From NCBI GenBank assembly GCA_015484715.1, contig WFUY01000389.1, forward strand, positions 1-7,409: a stretch of DNA of 7,409 nt, in the 5' to 3' direction. The DNA comes from Thermoflexales bacterium (GTDB taxonomy: Bacteria; Chloroflexota; Anaerolineae; S140-20). Positions 7,392 to 7,409 of the stretch are shown here, piece after piece; the first letter of the stretch is position 1; the number at the start of each line of letters is the position of its first letter. The notes under the pieces are model-generated. The model had not been told where the DNA came from, ran no database searches, and was given only the letters and a program-made list of their open reading frames with translations. Position numbers and translations under genes: made by a program.

Positions 7392-7409
7392 CTGTCTCTT
7401 ATACACATC
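7392..7409. other. Tn5/Nextera mosaic-end adapter sequence (library artefact)
   Basis: CTGTCTCTTATACACATC equals the first 18 of the 19 bases of the Tn5 mosaic end used in Nextera libraries (CTGTCTCTTATACACATCT). Its position at the extreme contig end indicates untrimmed adapter, not genomic sequence. Confidence 0.97.

Overview
The window is GC-rich bacterial chromosome with ordinary housekeeping content and no phage, transposon, tRNA, rRNA or CRISPR array that I can see. Protein style (a four-domain S1 protein with a long acidic tail directly followed by a primary sigma factor, a ClpB disaggregase, a short GT-C-like membrane protein) suggests Chloroflexota, perhaps Anaerolineae. That placement is inference from family resemblance and should be treated as moderate to low confidence. 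The last 18 bases are a Tn5/Nextera mosaic end, so this is the end of a shotgun-assembled contig, probably metagenomic.

Layout. Positions 1-1090 (minus) hold the first 363 codons of clpB, running off the left edge. A 214-base gap separates it from a gamma-glutamyltranspeptidase-like Ntn hydrolase (1305-2885, minus). Positions 2886-3152 are a compact divergent control region. It contains a minus-strand promoter with a perfect -10 for the GGT-like gene and a plus-strand promoter (TTGACA, 17-base spacer, extended -10 TAGAAT) for the next operon, with their -35 boxes only 2 bases apart. It also holds an inverted repeat across the plus-strand -10 and a 9-bp hairpin in the GGT leader.

The plus-strand operon is rpsA (3153-4757, ribosomal protein S1 type) followed 4 bases later by a primary sigma-70 factor (4762-5952), closed by a strong intrinsic terminator at 5997-6035. 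It therefore looks like a complete bicistronic unit pairing a translation-initiation RNA-binding protein with the housekeeping sigma factor.

From the right edge, two minus-strand genes converge on that terminator: the C-terminal part of a YfcE/MJ0936-type metallophosphoesterase (7049-7391) and, 28 bases downstream of it, a 307-residue multi-pass membrane protein with GT87/DUF2029-like motifs (6097-7020).

I found no convincing new multi-gene system. The points most worth a second look are the divergent promoter region with its operator-like repeat, the GGT homologue that lacks both a signal peptide and the usual glutamate-binding arginine, the rpsA-sigma pairing with its unusual S1 tail, and the adapter artefact at the right end.
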